DNA of 64,000 nucleotides from JADCRZ01 sp037718865 (GTDB lineage Bacteria; Bacteroidota; Bacteroidia; Chitinophagales; Chitinophagaceae), in NCBI GenBank assembly GCA_037718865.1, contig JBBJMP010000023.1, positions 24,466 through 88,465 of the forward strand. Direction: 5' to 3'. Under the pieces are notes generated by a model, which was not told where the DNA came from, made no database searches, and saw nothing but the letters and a program-made list of their open reading frames with translations. Within the stretch, counting starts at the first letter, position 1, and each line of letters opens with the position of its first letter. This document shows positions 53,391 to 61,782 of this stretch, piece after piece. A program made the position numbers and the translations under genes.

Positions 53391-54287
53391 ATGGAAACAT
53401 TAAATCTACTGCTTAGTATTGACCTGAACTATATCATCATAGGGCTGATAGTCATTTTTTTTACACTCGAACAGGTAGTTACAACGCAGTTCAAATACAA
53501 TAAAAGGCCACAGCATTTTTTTAACAACATTTTATTTCAGGTTGTTTTTTTTATTGGAAATATTTTCTGGGCGACAGTGACAGTATTTAGTATTGAATGG
53601 CTGAACCATAATCAGGTTGGCCTTTTTTACCTGATTGACCTTCCTGTATGGGTGAAATTATTACTGGGAGTTGCTATGATTGATCTTGTCACGTATTGGT
53701 TTCACCGTATGTCACACCGTGTTCCTTTGCTTTGGAGATTTCACAGAGTACATCACAGCGATACAAGTATGGATTCATCCACCTATTTCCGTTCGCATCC
53801 ATTTGAGCTGCTGCTTTGGTTTGGCACTTCTAATATTATTGCGTCAGCACTGTTCGGTTTAGATTTGATGACCCTGGGCGTTTATTTTCTGATAGGTACT
53901 CCCTTTTTTATTATAGAACATGCCAACCTTCGCTTGCCCACGTGGGTAGATAAAACATTTGGATTGGTCTTTACCACGCCCAACATTCATAAGGTTCATC
54001 ACGAGAAGGATCAGCATTATACTGACTCTAACTATGCCGATATTTTTATTCTCTGGGATCGCCTTTTTGGTACCTATAAGTATAAACCTGCGGAGCAGAT
54101 TCAAATAGGATTAGAAGAATTTGATGATGCTAAAAAGCAAACCTTCTGGTACCTGTTCAAAAGCCCTTTTTTAAATCTAAAGCGTGTTGCATCTAATTCC
54201 ATATTGATTAATGAGCTACCTGAAAGTCAGATTGTAAAAACAAATTCACGATCACACACTGCCAGAGCCGGAACAGCTTATCATTAA
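53391..54287 (+). CDS. Sterol desaturase / fatty acid hydroxylase family protein
   Basis: The 298-residue membrane protein has about four transmembrane segments and the three histidine boxes of the family: HRMSH, HRVHHSDT and HKVHHEKDQ. These coordinate a di-iron centre for O2-dependent hydroxylation or desaturation of lipid chains. The gene follows the ester-cyclase-like gene by 11 bp and precedes an amidohydrolase. Substrate could be a fatty acid, sterol or carotenoid. Confidence 0.9.
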   Translation: METLNLLLSIDLNYIIIGLIVIFFTLEQVVTTQFKYNKRPQHFFNNILFQVVFFIGNIFWATVTVFSIEWLNHNQVGLFYLIDLPVWVKLLLGVAMIDLVTYWFHRMSHRVPLLWRFHRVHHSDTSMDSSTYFRSHPFELLLWFGTSNIIASALFGLDLMTLGVYFLIGTPFFIIEHANLRLPTWVDKTFGLVFTTPNIHKVHHEKDQHYTDSNYADIFILWDRLFGTYKYKPAEQIQIGLEEFDDAKKQTFWYLFKSPFLNLKRVASNSILINELPESQIVKTNSRSHTARAGTAYH

Positions 54288-54336
54288 AAATAAAGATACT
54301 CCTTGATGCTGTATATATCACTTATAAAAAAATACT

Positions 54337-55230
54337 TTGATTAAAATACTTACCGTTTTTGCCATTATATGCTTTACATGCGAAACAAGTGCAGCACAGG
54401 TAATTGATATGCACATGCATGGCTACACAGAAAAAGGTTTTTGGACAGGTGTAGCCCGAAATGGTTTGCCATCAAGTAAAACAGCAGGTGATCATCTTAA
54501 AGAAACCGTGGCAAAAATGGATTTTCATAAAATACAATATGCAGTGATTTGTGGTACAATAGAAAGCCTTGAAAGATATACAAAGGCAGATAAAAGATTT
54601 ATTCCAGCATACCAGGATTATGAAGAAACACTTATTCCTATCCACCAGTTTGAAGAATATATAAAAGAAGGTAAAATAAAAGTTTTCGGTGAAGTGATGG
54701 CTGTGTATAAAGGCAAAACACTTGCTGACTCAAGCTACCAGCCTTACTTGGCGATCTGTGAAAAATACAACATCCCGGTGGCTTATCATACTGGAGGCAG
54801 TTTTCCGGATGCCCAGAAATTCGGATGGCCTAAATACAGAATTTCCTTTGGCGATCCTTTGTTGATAGAAGATGTTTTAGTCAGATACCCGAAGTTAAAA
54901 ATCTATTTAATGCATGCCGGTGAAAACTTTTATGAAAACACACTGCGTATGATGGATGGTTACTCAAATCTCTATGCCGATTTAGGGGTGGAATTATGGC
55001 TGCATCCCCTGACAAAAGATTATGGAATTAAATTTTTAAGATCTGCAAAAGAATATGGTTTGCTGGACAGGGTAATGTTCGGTTCCGATCAAATGGTGTG
55101 GCCTGAAGCAATTACCAGTTCAATTAGCTTTTTAAATTCTATAAATTTTCTTACAAAGGCTGAAAAAGAAATGATACTGTATAAAAATGCCAGAAAGTTT
55201 CTTGGAATTCAAACTAAGGCCTTACAATGA
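54337..55230 (+). CDS. Amidohydrolase family protein, secreted
   Basis: The gene begins with a TTG (54337) because no in-frame ATG fits the signal peptide LTVFAIICFTCETSAAQ. The mature TIM-barrel enzyme has VIDMHMHG (His26 and His28, metal ligands), VAYHTGGSF, IYLMHAGENF and MFGSDQMVWPE, the amidohydrolase-2 type site. It probably hydrolyses or decarboxylates a small molecule in the periplasm. It is 49 bp after the desaturase gene, so an operon is plausible. Confidence 0.85.
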   Translation: MIKILTVFAIICFTCETSAAQVIDMHMHGYTEKGFWTGVARNGLPSSKTAGDHLKETVAKMDFHKIQYAVICGTIESLERYTKADKRFIPAYQDYEETLIPIHQFEEYIKEGKIKVFGEVMAVYKGKTLADSSYQPYLAICEKYNIPVAYHTGGSFPDAQKFGWPKYRISFGDPLLIEDVLVRYPKLKIYLMHAGENFYENTLRMMDGYSNLYADLGVELWLHPLTKDYGIKFLRSAKEYGLLDRVMFGSDQMVWPEAITSSISFLNSINFLTKAEKEMILYKNARKFLGIQTKALQ

Positions 55231-55353
55231 AAAATGAGTAATGGAAACCTATACAATGTCAATATTCAAAAATAGTTGTTGACAAACATGAAGAAGCAGT
55301 GTGACGGCATTATAATTAATAGTAGATCTATACACAACCAAAACCAAAAAAAA

Positions 55354-55746
55354 ATGAACGTTAAAAAAACGGATGAAGAAATTGGGCCTCTACAATTCTC
55401 TGAACGGATTCAATCCCTGGATATTATGCGGGGCATCGTATTATTTGGAATTTTATTAATGAACATCAACGGTATGGGGCTTGCCCATGCCTATGAAGAT
55501 CCTACGGTGTCCGGCGGCTCCACAGGGTGGGACCTGTATACCTGGATAACCACGAATATGTTTTTTGAAGGAACCATGCGGGCTTTGTTTTCTCTGCTGT
55601 TTGGTGTCGGCATGTTTGTGCTGCTCGACCGGCTCGAGAAAAAGGGAGCTGGAAAGACAAAGATTGTTCAATCAAAAACGTACGATGTCCCTAATGAGGT
55701 TGTTGTGGTACCTGTTCAAAAAAGTATCGGGACGCCAGTTACTTAA
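55354..55746 (+). pseudogene. Truncated DUF418 membrane protein
   Basis: From ATG 55354: MNVKKTDEEIGPLQFSERIQ, then SLDIMRGIVLFGILLMNING and MRALFSLLFGVGMFVLLDRL, the DUF418 N-terminus with its first transmembrane helices. Family proteins are about 400 residues; here the sequence departs near residue 100 and stops at 130. The 3' part seems replaced by a junction with the next duplicated segment. Confidence 0.7.
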
Positions 55747-55998
55747 ATGCACTGTGCCTGCAAATAAGATATGCAAAAGAAGTTGTGATCGTTGTTTCGA
55801 CCGAAGGCCCAACCACCTGGAGCAACCTGGATAGCCGTGTCGACATTAGTCCGAACATACTGCTGATTGGGAAAAAATGTTTTACCGCTTACAGTAGGAT
55901 TAGGTCAAAGTGGCTATTATGATTTCCAGACCGATTTAAGCACAGTACAACTAACTGATTATGCAGACAAAATCATTATAAACTAACGTGTTGTGCTA

Positions 55999-56247
55999 TT
56001 AAAAGCTCAGTGCATGTTTGATTTGAGCTAATTTTCTTCCATTTTGATAATTTATCCAGTGCAGGATTGACATTGATGATAGTTTGGATGTCAGTCTTGC
56101 TACCAGACCTTCATAAGATTTCGCATAGTTTCTCTTCAGATTCAGCTGATCGCACATCTGGGCGAAGAACGTTTCAACCATTTGTCTTTTAGATTTATAC
56201 TTCTTCGGATGCTTTTTATAATCATCCAGCCTTGCATTGACAACCTT
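55999..56247 (-). pseudogene. IS982 transposase, C-terminal fragment
   Basis: The reverse strand reads VVNARLDDYKKHPKKYKSKR and MVETFFAQMCDQLNLKRNYA, then KSYEGLVARLTSKLSS, a clear IS982 transposase C-terminus. The 5' part lies beyond the IS21 insert (57040-57185). Confidence 0.75.
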
Positions 56248-57022
56248 ATTATTGATGCAGAAGCTAATGGGCTTGGCTACATGGATTACACCGTTAGTCT
56301 TCTAGGTGCTGAGGCAGTACACCGCGAGCAAAACGATCTTACCAAAAGGCTTAAGACGGCCAGGTTACCCAGATCTTGCGATCTGGGCACCTATGATGAG
56401 AGCTTTGATAACGGGCTTCAAAGAACCAGGTTAAATCAACTTAAAGAACTCCATTGGCTTGACCAGGTCTACAACATTATTTTCATGGGTCCATCGGGTA
56501 CAGGAAAAACTTTCCTTTCGGCAGGCCTCTGCTCAGAAGCGGTGCGCAAAGGATATAAGGCTTATTTCCGTACCATGGAAGAACTGATGGGTATGCTTAA
56601 AATGAAAGACTTCGCCAGATCAGCCAAAGGCGAATATGGCAGATTATTAAAAGCAAATCTTATAGTAATCGATGACATCATGCTTTTTCCAATGGAAAAA
56701 AATGAAGCAGTAAGTCTTTTTAATTTTGTTAACCAGCTTTATGAAAAAACATCCTTTATCATAACAACCAATAAAAAACCGGCAGAGTGGGCTCTTATGT
56801 TAAACGATGAAGTGCTGGCAACGGCACTCCTTGACCGATTATTATATCAATGCGAGGTGATAAACCTATCAGGAAAAAGTTACCGGCTTCAGAATCGGAA
56901 AACAATTTTTGAAGAATAAAACAACTGAATTATTTTTGAAATTAACTCTGCAGTCCTGTTACCATTTTCTCTGCAGTCTTGTTACCAAAAACTCTGCACT
57001 TCTAATTACGAAAAACTCTGCA
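56247..57022 (+). mobile_element. IS21-family fragment (right end)
   Basis: It contains most of istB and the right end with repeated TGCAGAGTTTTTCGTAA-like units (seen as complements at about 56949-57022). IstA and the left end are missing. It is inserted in the IS982 transposase gene, replacing its centre. Confidence 0.7.
56250..56919 (+). pseudogene. IstB-like IS21 ATPase, N-terminally truncated
   Basis: The open frame includes DAEANGLGYMDYTVSLLGAE, Walker A IFMGPSGTGKTFLS, Walker B NLIVIDDIMLFPME and IITTNKKPAEWALMLNDEVL, typical of IstB transposition helpers. The first 40 or so residues are replaced by IS982 shadow. The protein would probably be non-functional without IstA. Confidence 0.75.
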
Positions 57023-57039
57023 TTATCGCTTACCGGCTA

Positions 57040-57185
57040 CAACAGGCAAGTGAAATCACCTCGAGATCCGCCATTATAGGGGATCTTGGGTAAAATTGAA
57101 GGTTCCCTTTACTATCAGCTTCATCTTCAAAGAACTCTTTGCATATCTGGTAAAATCTACCGAAATTCGTTTTGATGTTGTGCAT
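57040..57185 (-). pseudogene. IS982 transposase, N-terminal fragment
   Basis: On the minus strand, from ATG 57185: MHNIKTNFGRFYQICKEFFE, then LQFYPRSPIMADLEVISLA, the start of an IS982 transposase. It ends at the IS21 junction near 57023-57045. Confidence 0.65.
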
Positions 57186-57579
57186 GCGTTTTGGAAAGTT
57201 TAGTCTCTAACTAAGACAACTGCACAACATCTTTTGCTTTATGGCCTTACAACTATTTTTTTAATAGCACAACGCGTTATAAACTACATGACTGCAAAAC
57301 CTGGTAAGATCAATAATATGACAGCGCTGATTTAAATATTTAAAAAGTTATGGATGGCCGGTAGTGAATCTATCGCCGTTTATTTGACAGCATTTAAAAA
57401 ATGGCTTAAAAGAATTAGCCGGTAATTATCGCAAACCAATGGCTGATAGATTTAACGAGGTCAATGGAGCTGGCTCGTTTGATGGATGGCTAAAGGATTA
57501 TTCAGATGTAGTGCAGAGTCGCTGGTCTGAACTGCTTATATACAAGCCTTTATTGAGTTCAAAATAATTAAATATTATA

Positions 57580-57612
57580 TCGTATCAAACAAACTGTTTG
57601 GGGCGATATTTT
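57580..57612 (+). terminator. Terminator copy after the duplicated gene remnant
   Basis: It is a near duplicate of the terminator at 51482 (CAAACTGTTTGGGGCGATATTTTT). Confidence 0.5.
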
Positions 57613-58363
57613 TATTTGCTTCTCTTAGGAACAACTTTTTTATAATATCCTTTTATCAATCGGTGTATAAAGCCAATGCCAACTGGGTTTTATCTTTTGA
57701 TTGAAGACTGATTAAAATATTTTTATATTCCATGTTCTTTGCCAGCTTTCACCTGCAGTGAGTTTGTTGATGCGCTCTTTTTGAATCAGGCGTTGATCGT
57801 GTTTAAAATTATCAGCTGTACCGCACCACAACTTATTTTGTAAAATGACAAATAAGTACAATTAAATGATGCAAATGTCCTTGTGCTCTTGTAAGCTTCC
57901 CAAAAGTTCGGCCATTTTAAAGTTGACAAAATTGTTAAGAGAAATATACAACAAAGATTCAAAATAGTGAATTATAAGAGGCAACTGAAAGGTCGCTTTT
58001 AATTGCCAAAACTTCAATTTTGAAAAATTAAAATGCTTTATTAAGCATTGACCTTACCTGCATCCTCATGGCATACGGAATGCTTACCTCCTTCTGCGGC
58101 CTTTTTTCTAAAAGTGCTTCACTGCATCTATTGTATGCAAATCATAGTTGGCCCCTAAAAAAATATCTCATAATACTCTTTTTTTGGGACGCTTTTACTT
58201 TTACTAAAACTCGATCTGCCGTATTCCGTATGCGGAAAGTGTTGTAAAAATTCGCCCCAAGAGATGGCTGTTTAATTTCCCGACGTCGTTAGGACAGACG
58301 GAATCACCTATATCTTTAAGCTATCAAAAAATGCTAAAAGCGGTATAAGGTGTTCGATTGCAG
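57613..58363. other. Gene-poor remnant region
   Basis: No complete gene is seen. On the minus strand 57712-57850 the frame QNKLWCGTADNFKHDQRLIQ, KERINKLTAGESWQRTWNIK is open and looks protein-like, possibly the C-terminal end of a lost gene. The remainder to the repeated tRNA end is AT-rich, with no supported feature. Confidence 0.35.
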
Positions 58364-58378
58364 TCCCTCTCTCTCCGC
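58364..58378. other. Putative attachment site (right): repeat of the tRNA-Ser 3' end
   Basis: TCCCTCTCTCTCCGC is identical to 38904-38918 and lies 254 bp before a tyrosine recombinase remnant. The preceding bases (GTTCGATTGCAG) are not a complete tRNA. Confidence 0.55.
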
Positions 58379-58401
58379 TGGTATAAGTATCAAACGTTAT
58401 T

Positions 58402-58437
58402 AAAAGCCTGCAAATCGTTGATTTCGCGGGCTTTTTT
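58402..58437 (+). terminator. Rho-independent terminator after the att repeat
   Basis: AAAGCCTGCAAATC and GATTTCGCGGGCTTTT form a stem with one bulge, followed by T6. Confidence 0.6.
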
Positions 58438-58464
58438 GCTTTAAACACCGACCAAATTGTTCAT

Positions 58465-58528
58465 TTATTCACAATCTGTTGGTGAATAATTCGGTGAGTC
58501 AAGAAGCAGGGAGAAAAAATGACTCACC
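58465..58528. repeat. Two inverted repeats between att site and recombinase
   Basis: TTATTCAC/GTGAATAA (58465-58489) and GGTGAGTCA/TGACTCACC (58493-58528) are adjacent hairpins. Their location next to att and the recombinase suggests protein binding sites for recombination, but they could also be transcription signals. Confidence 0.4.
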
Positions 58529-58631
58529 AGAATTGATATAAGCCATTGTTGGTCAATATGTTCAAATATTGAACATGTGGGTTATTAGTGAACTGCAATC
58601 TTGAATTTAACAACGTAAAAAAGGAAAGCTT

Positions 58632-59300
58632 ATGTTAAGTAAAAGGTTCAGTCTGCTTTTTTATTTGAAGAAGGCAAAAAATTATATACGTGGGAAACGA
58701 CCGATTTATATGCGGACTACCATTGAGGTAAAACGCCTGGAGTTATCCACTCAAAGAAATTGCGAGCCTGAATTTCTATTTAAAGAAGCCAAAGAATTAT
58801 GGAAAGGGGCCAATTCCCATTTATTTACGTATTACAAGTGATGGTATATCAAAAGAGTTATCAACCAAAAGAAGCTGTGATCCTAACCGCTGGAATCCTT
58901 CAGCCGAGAGAGTATCTGGTACAAAGGAAGATGCAAAAGCACTTAATGCTTATTTAGATACGCTGCAAGCGAAAGCATATGAAGCAAAGCGACATCTTAT
59001 TGAAGCTAATCAAATGATTACTGCTTAGCAATTAAAGATATTCTAACTGGCAAAAATCAACGAAACAGAATGTTGAGTAAAATTTTTGAAGAGTATAATG
59101 ATGATGTAAAAAAATTAATCGGAATAGATTATTCAGAAGCTACCTGGACAAAATATGATAGAACAAAAAGGTTCATCAAAGACTTTATTCAATGGAAAAA
59201 TAAAACGGATGATATTCATATTGTAAACTTAAATATGGAGTTTGTAAATGATTTGGAAATTTGGGGTAAGACAGAGCGAAAATGTGGGCAGAACGCAACA
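58632..59300 (+). pseudogene. Tyrosine recombinase (integrase) remnant with duplicated N-terminus
   Basis: The frame starts MLSKRFSLLFYLKKAKNYIR. The arm-binding segment appears twice: RGKRPIYMRTTIEVKRLELS with TQRNCEPEF, then in another frame GKGPIPIYLRITSDGISKEL with STKRSCDPNRW. The core-binding domain follows (KEDAKALNAYLDTLQAK, a frameshift near AMITA, then RMLSKIFEEYNDDVKKLIG, EIWGKTERKCG). The catalytic domain with the R-H-R-Y residues is absent; the sequence breaks after NATMK, about 30 bp before the first intron. The gene is inactive. Confidence 0.75.
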
Positions 59301-59336
59301 ATGAAATAAGTGGAATGAGCTCGAATTACAAAAGTG

Positions 59337-61782
59337 GTCAGGTAAGGATATCCCATTGCTGTGATATCCTCCCCTAAGAACCGTGCATGAAAGTTTCCAA
59401 TTCACACGGCTCAAGCCAATACTAAGTTGAAGCATTGTTGGCTTCAGCCGGAAACACATACACAAAACCGTTAGTAAACCCTAGTTCCTGACAAATCGGA
59501 TGCAAGAGAATAAGATTGGATAAATTTTCCGAACCTCCCTCCAGACGACTTTCCATATGATGAACACGCCAATTGGTTATGCTTGTAATTCTTTCCCCAC
59601 ACATAGAGCAGCAACCTCCTTGTCTCCTCCATAGTGCTGCGACCTTTCTGCGGCCTTCTTTATTATTTGCCATCTTTGTTGACATGCGATTTTCAAAGTA
59701 CGCTTCGTAATTTGGGTCAAAGGGCGTTGCTTCGCTTTGGATTTTAATGTGACGTTTTATAAACGTATCCGAAGCGTGTTTCAACGTTATCCCTATTTTT
59801 GCCTTCCCGTTCCCATCCTTAATAATACAGCTAAAACAGTGATTGCGTTCTTTGATTTTTCTGAAGTACCTAGAATGTACCCAGGCTTTGCCTTTATTAG
59901 GATGTCTACGCATGGCCCAGCGCCAGATGGCTTTCCATATCTCGTTGTCCACTTTATTGTAGGTTGTCTTTGATACTATTGATCGATGATAGTTAGCCCA
60001 TCCCTGAATCATGGGATTAAGTTTACGTATCAGGTTTTCCTGAGTTGCTGTTGCCATCGATTTAATGGTTTTCCTAATACCGGTAAGAAACGTTTTTATG
60101 TTCTTGCTGCAAGGTTTGATGAGTAGTTTAGCATTATCTTTTCCATACCCGTATTTACGAATGTTTTGTCCAAGGAAGTCGAATCCTTCCGAGATGTGGG
60201 TAATCTTCGTTTTTTCTTTGGATAGTTCAAGACCTCTTTCTTTCAAAAATTCTTCAATCGCAGGATATACCTCTTCTTCCAGGATCTCTTTTGAATTTCC
60301 GGTTATCACGAAGTCATCTGCATACCTTACAAAGTGAATCCCAAAAGGTGATGCCTGTCTGCGAAGTCCATATCTATTTAACGAATTAAACTTTTTTCCC
60401 AGCAAGTTTTCTATTCCATCAAGTACCAGGTTGGCAAGTGTAGGGGAAGCAATTCCTCCTTGAGGAGTACCTTTATGTGTGGGAAACAATTCAGCCTTTT
60501 CCATGTAACCTGCGTTTAGCCATTTACGCAATACTGTTGTATCTGTACAGATATTTTTCAGCATCCATTCATGGCTGATGTTGTCAAAACAACCTTTAAT
60601 GTCGCCTTCCAGAATCCATTGCGGTGCATCTTTTCTACAAAGCCTTTTGAACAGAGCTTCGATTGCATCGGCAGTACAGCGTTCCGGTCTGAAGCCATAG
60701 CTGTTCCAGTCTGCCAGAGTTTCCGACATAGGTAGGAGTGCAAGGGTATGCAGAGCTTGCATACCTCGGTCGAGCATGGTCGGTATTCCGAGGGGGCGAT
60801 CCTTTTTCCCATTGGATTTCGGAATATAGATTCGTTTTAACGGCGACGGGGTATAGCCGCAGCGCATTAGCGAGTTAGCCATGGCGGCTTTGTCTTCAGG
60901 GGTTTTAAGGAGCACCCCATCCACTCCCGGTGTTCGTTTACCACGGTTGGTAGTAATTTTCTTTACTGCCAATAATTTTGCAGCATAAGAATGTGTTAGT
61001 AGCCATTGCAAGGCTTTCACCTTACGCCAGCAGCCTTCACGTGTTGCCTTGGCGATACGCACTTGTAGCCTCATTACCATACGGTGCGCATGGTTCCAGT
61101 CAATGGAATTCCATTTTGCTCCGTCTGTGGGAACCGCATCCATATTTGGTAATACAGTCATTTGCTTGTTTCCCCTTAGTTTTAGGTTCTAGTAGTTCTC
61201 TCGCCATGATTGACCACATAGACAAGTCAGCCGGCTTTCACCGCAGGGCAATCCTTTCATCCCCTATACACTTCATTACAAAGTATCATTCGCTTTTTGT
61301 CTGATCCTTTACCCTCTCCATCAGAGGTCTTCCTTACGGTCGACTTGCCTTTAAAGGCGATGAATAGGGCTTACCTTGTTCCAATATTGCAACATGACTG
61401 GTTTAGGTCCTATCTCTCCGCCGGGCGTGTTTTGTGTCTGTGCAATCCGACGATCAAGCAGATTGTCCCACGCATGCCTTTTGGCCTGAGCTTATCAGTT
61501 TCTTTAGCTCACCTATTTTTACGACGTTTATCGATAGTTCAGTTTCCTTAACCATGCCAGCCAGCCTAGCCCTATCCCGGATGAAACTTCCAGGATCAGT
61601 TCTTACCTCGCTATTCTAACTGATAGCCTTGCGGCATTTAGGTACATTGTCCCCCAAGCTTCACACACAGAGATTACTCTTTGTGCATGTCGGAGTAGGC
61701 TATTACTAACAGAACAGTAAGTTTCTCTAATTTCTTTTCTAAGAAATTGAAACAATTGCAACATCAGCTTTACAAGTCGCAC
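59337..61782 (-). mobile_element. Group II intron, copy A (complete, 2446 bp)
   Basis: On the minus strand the intron starts GTGCGAC (61782, group II 5' consensus GUGYG) and ends with domain V (GAGCCGTGTG...GCACGGTTCT near 59390) and domain VI (AGGGGAGGATATCACAGCAA) finishing at CTGAC (59337). The ORF for the reverse transcriptase is in domain IV. The 5' end directly abuts the 3' end of copy B. No second copy of the upstream exon is present between them. Confidence 0.8.
59422..61161 (-). CDS. ltrA: Group II intron reverse transcriptase/maturase with HNH endonuclease (copy A)
   Basis: The 579-residue protein has RT domains (TPGVDGVLLKTP; IYIPKSNGKKDRPLGIPTML; EGDIKGCFDNISH; HKGTPQGGIASPTLANLVLD; YADDFVITGNSKE) with the catalytic YADD, an X (maturase) domain rich in basic residues, and a C-terminal HNH nuclease with CSMCGERI and VHHMESRLEGG. 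It splices its intron and copies it into DNA. It is identical to the copy at 61868, so the duplication is recent. Confidence 0.95.
   Translation of the reverse strand: MTVLPNMDAVPTDGAKWNSIDWNHAHRMVMRLQVRIAKATREGCWRKVKALQWLLTHSYAAKLLAVKKITTNRGKRTPGVDGVLLKTPEDKAAMANSLMRCGYTPSPLKRIYIPKSNGKKDRPLGIPTMLDRGMQALHTLALLPMSETLADWNSYGFRPERCTADAIEALFKRLCRKDAPQWILEGDIKGCFDNISHEWMLKNICTDTTVLRKWLNAGYMEKAELFPTHKGTPQGGIASPTLANLVLDGIENLLGKKFNSLNRYGLRRQASPFGIHFVRYADDFVITGNSKEILEEEVYPAIEEFLKERGLELSKEKTKITHISEGFDFLGQNIRKYGYGKDNAKLLIKPCSKNIKTFLTGIRKTIKSMATATQENLIRKLNPMIQGWANYHRSIVSKTTYNKVDNEIWKAIWRWAMRRHPNKGKAWVHSRYFRKIKERNHCFSCIIKDGNGKAKIGITLKHASDTFIKRHIKIQSEATPFDPNYEAYFENRMSTKMANNKEGRRKVAALWRRQGGCCSMCGERITSITNWRVHHMESRLEGGSENLSNLILLHPICQELGFTNGFVYVFPAEANNAST

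Larger units (their letters stand above)
55986..57277. mobile_element. IS982-family element, interrupted by an IS21 fragment
   Basis: Terminal repeats ACGTGTTGTGCTATTAAAA (55986) and TTTTAATAGCACAACGCGT (ending 57277) differ by one base. The 9-bp target duplication TATAAACTA is at 55977-55985 and 57278-57286. Inside, both ends of the transposase gene survive, but the middle is replaced by IS21 DNA. Confidence 0.8.
55800..57567 (+). pseudogene. Damaged second copy of the 239-aa secreted protein, split by an IS982
   Basis: The segment 55800-55985 matches 50980-51160 and 57287-57567 matches about 51155-51470. The start is absent, there are frameshifts and a stop (GCTGATTTAAATAT), and about 35 bp are deleted between two CATTT repeats near 57394. 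An IS982 element with a 9-bp target duplication (TATAAACTA) interrupts it. The copy retains the downstream terminator. Confidence 0.8.

Noticed and set aside
58340..58380. A second complete tRNA at the right repeat
   Set aside because: Only the 3' 15 bp match; no anticodon arm or 5' acceptor strand is present.
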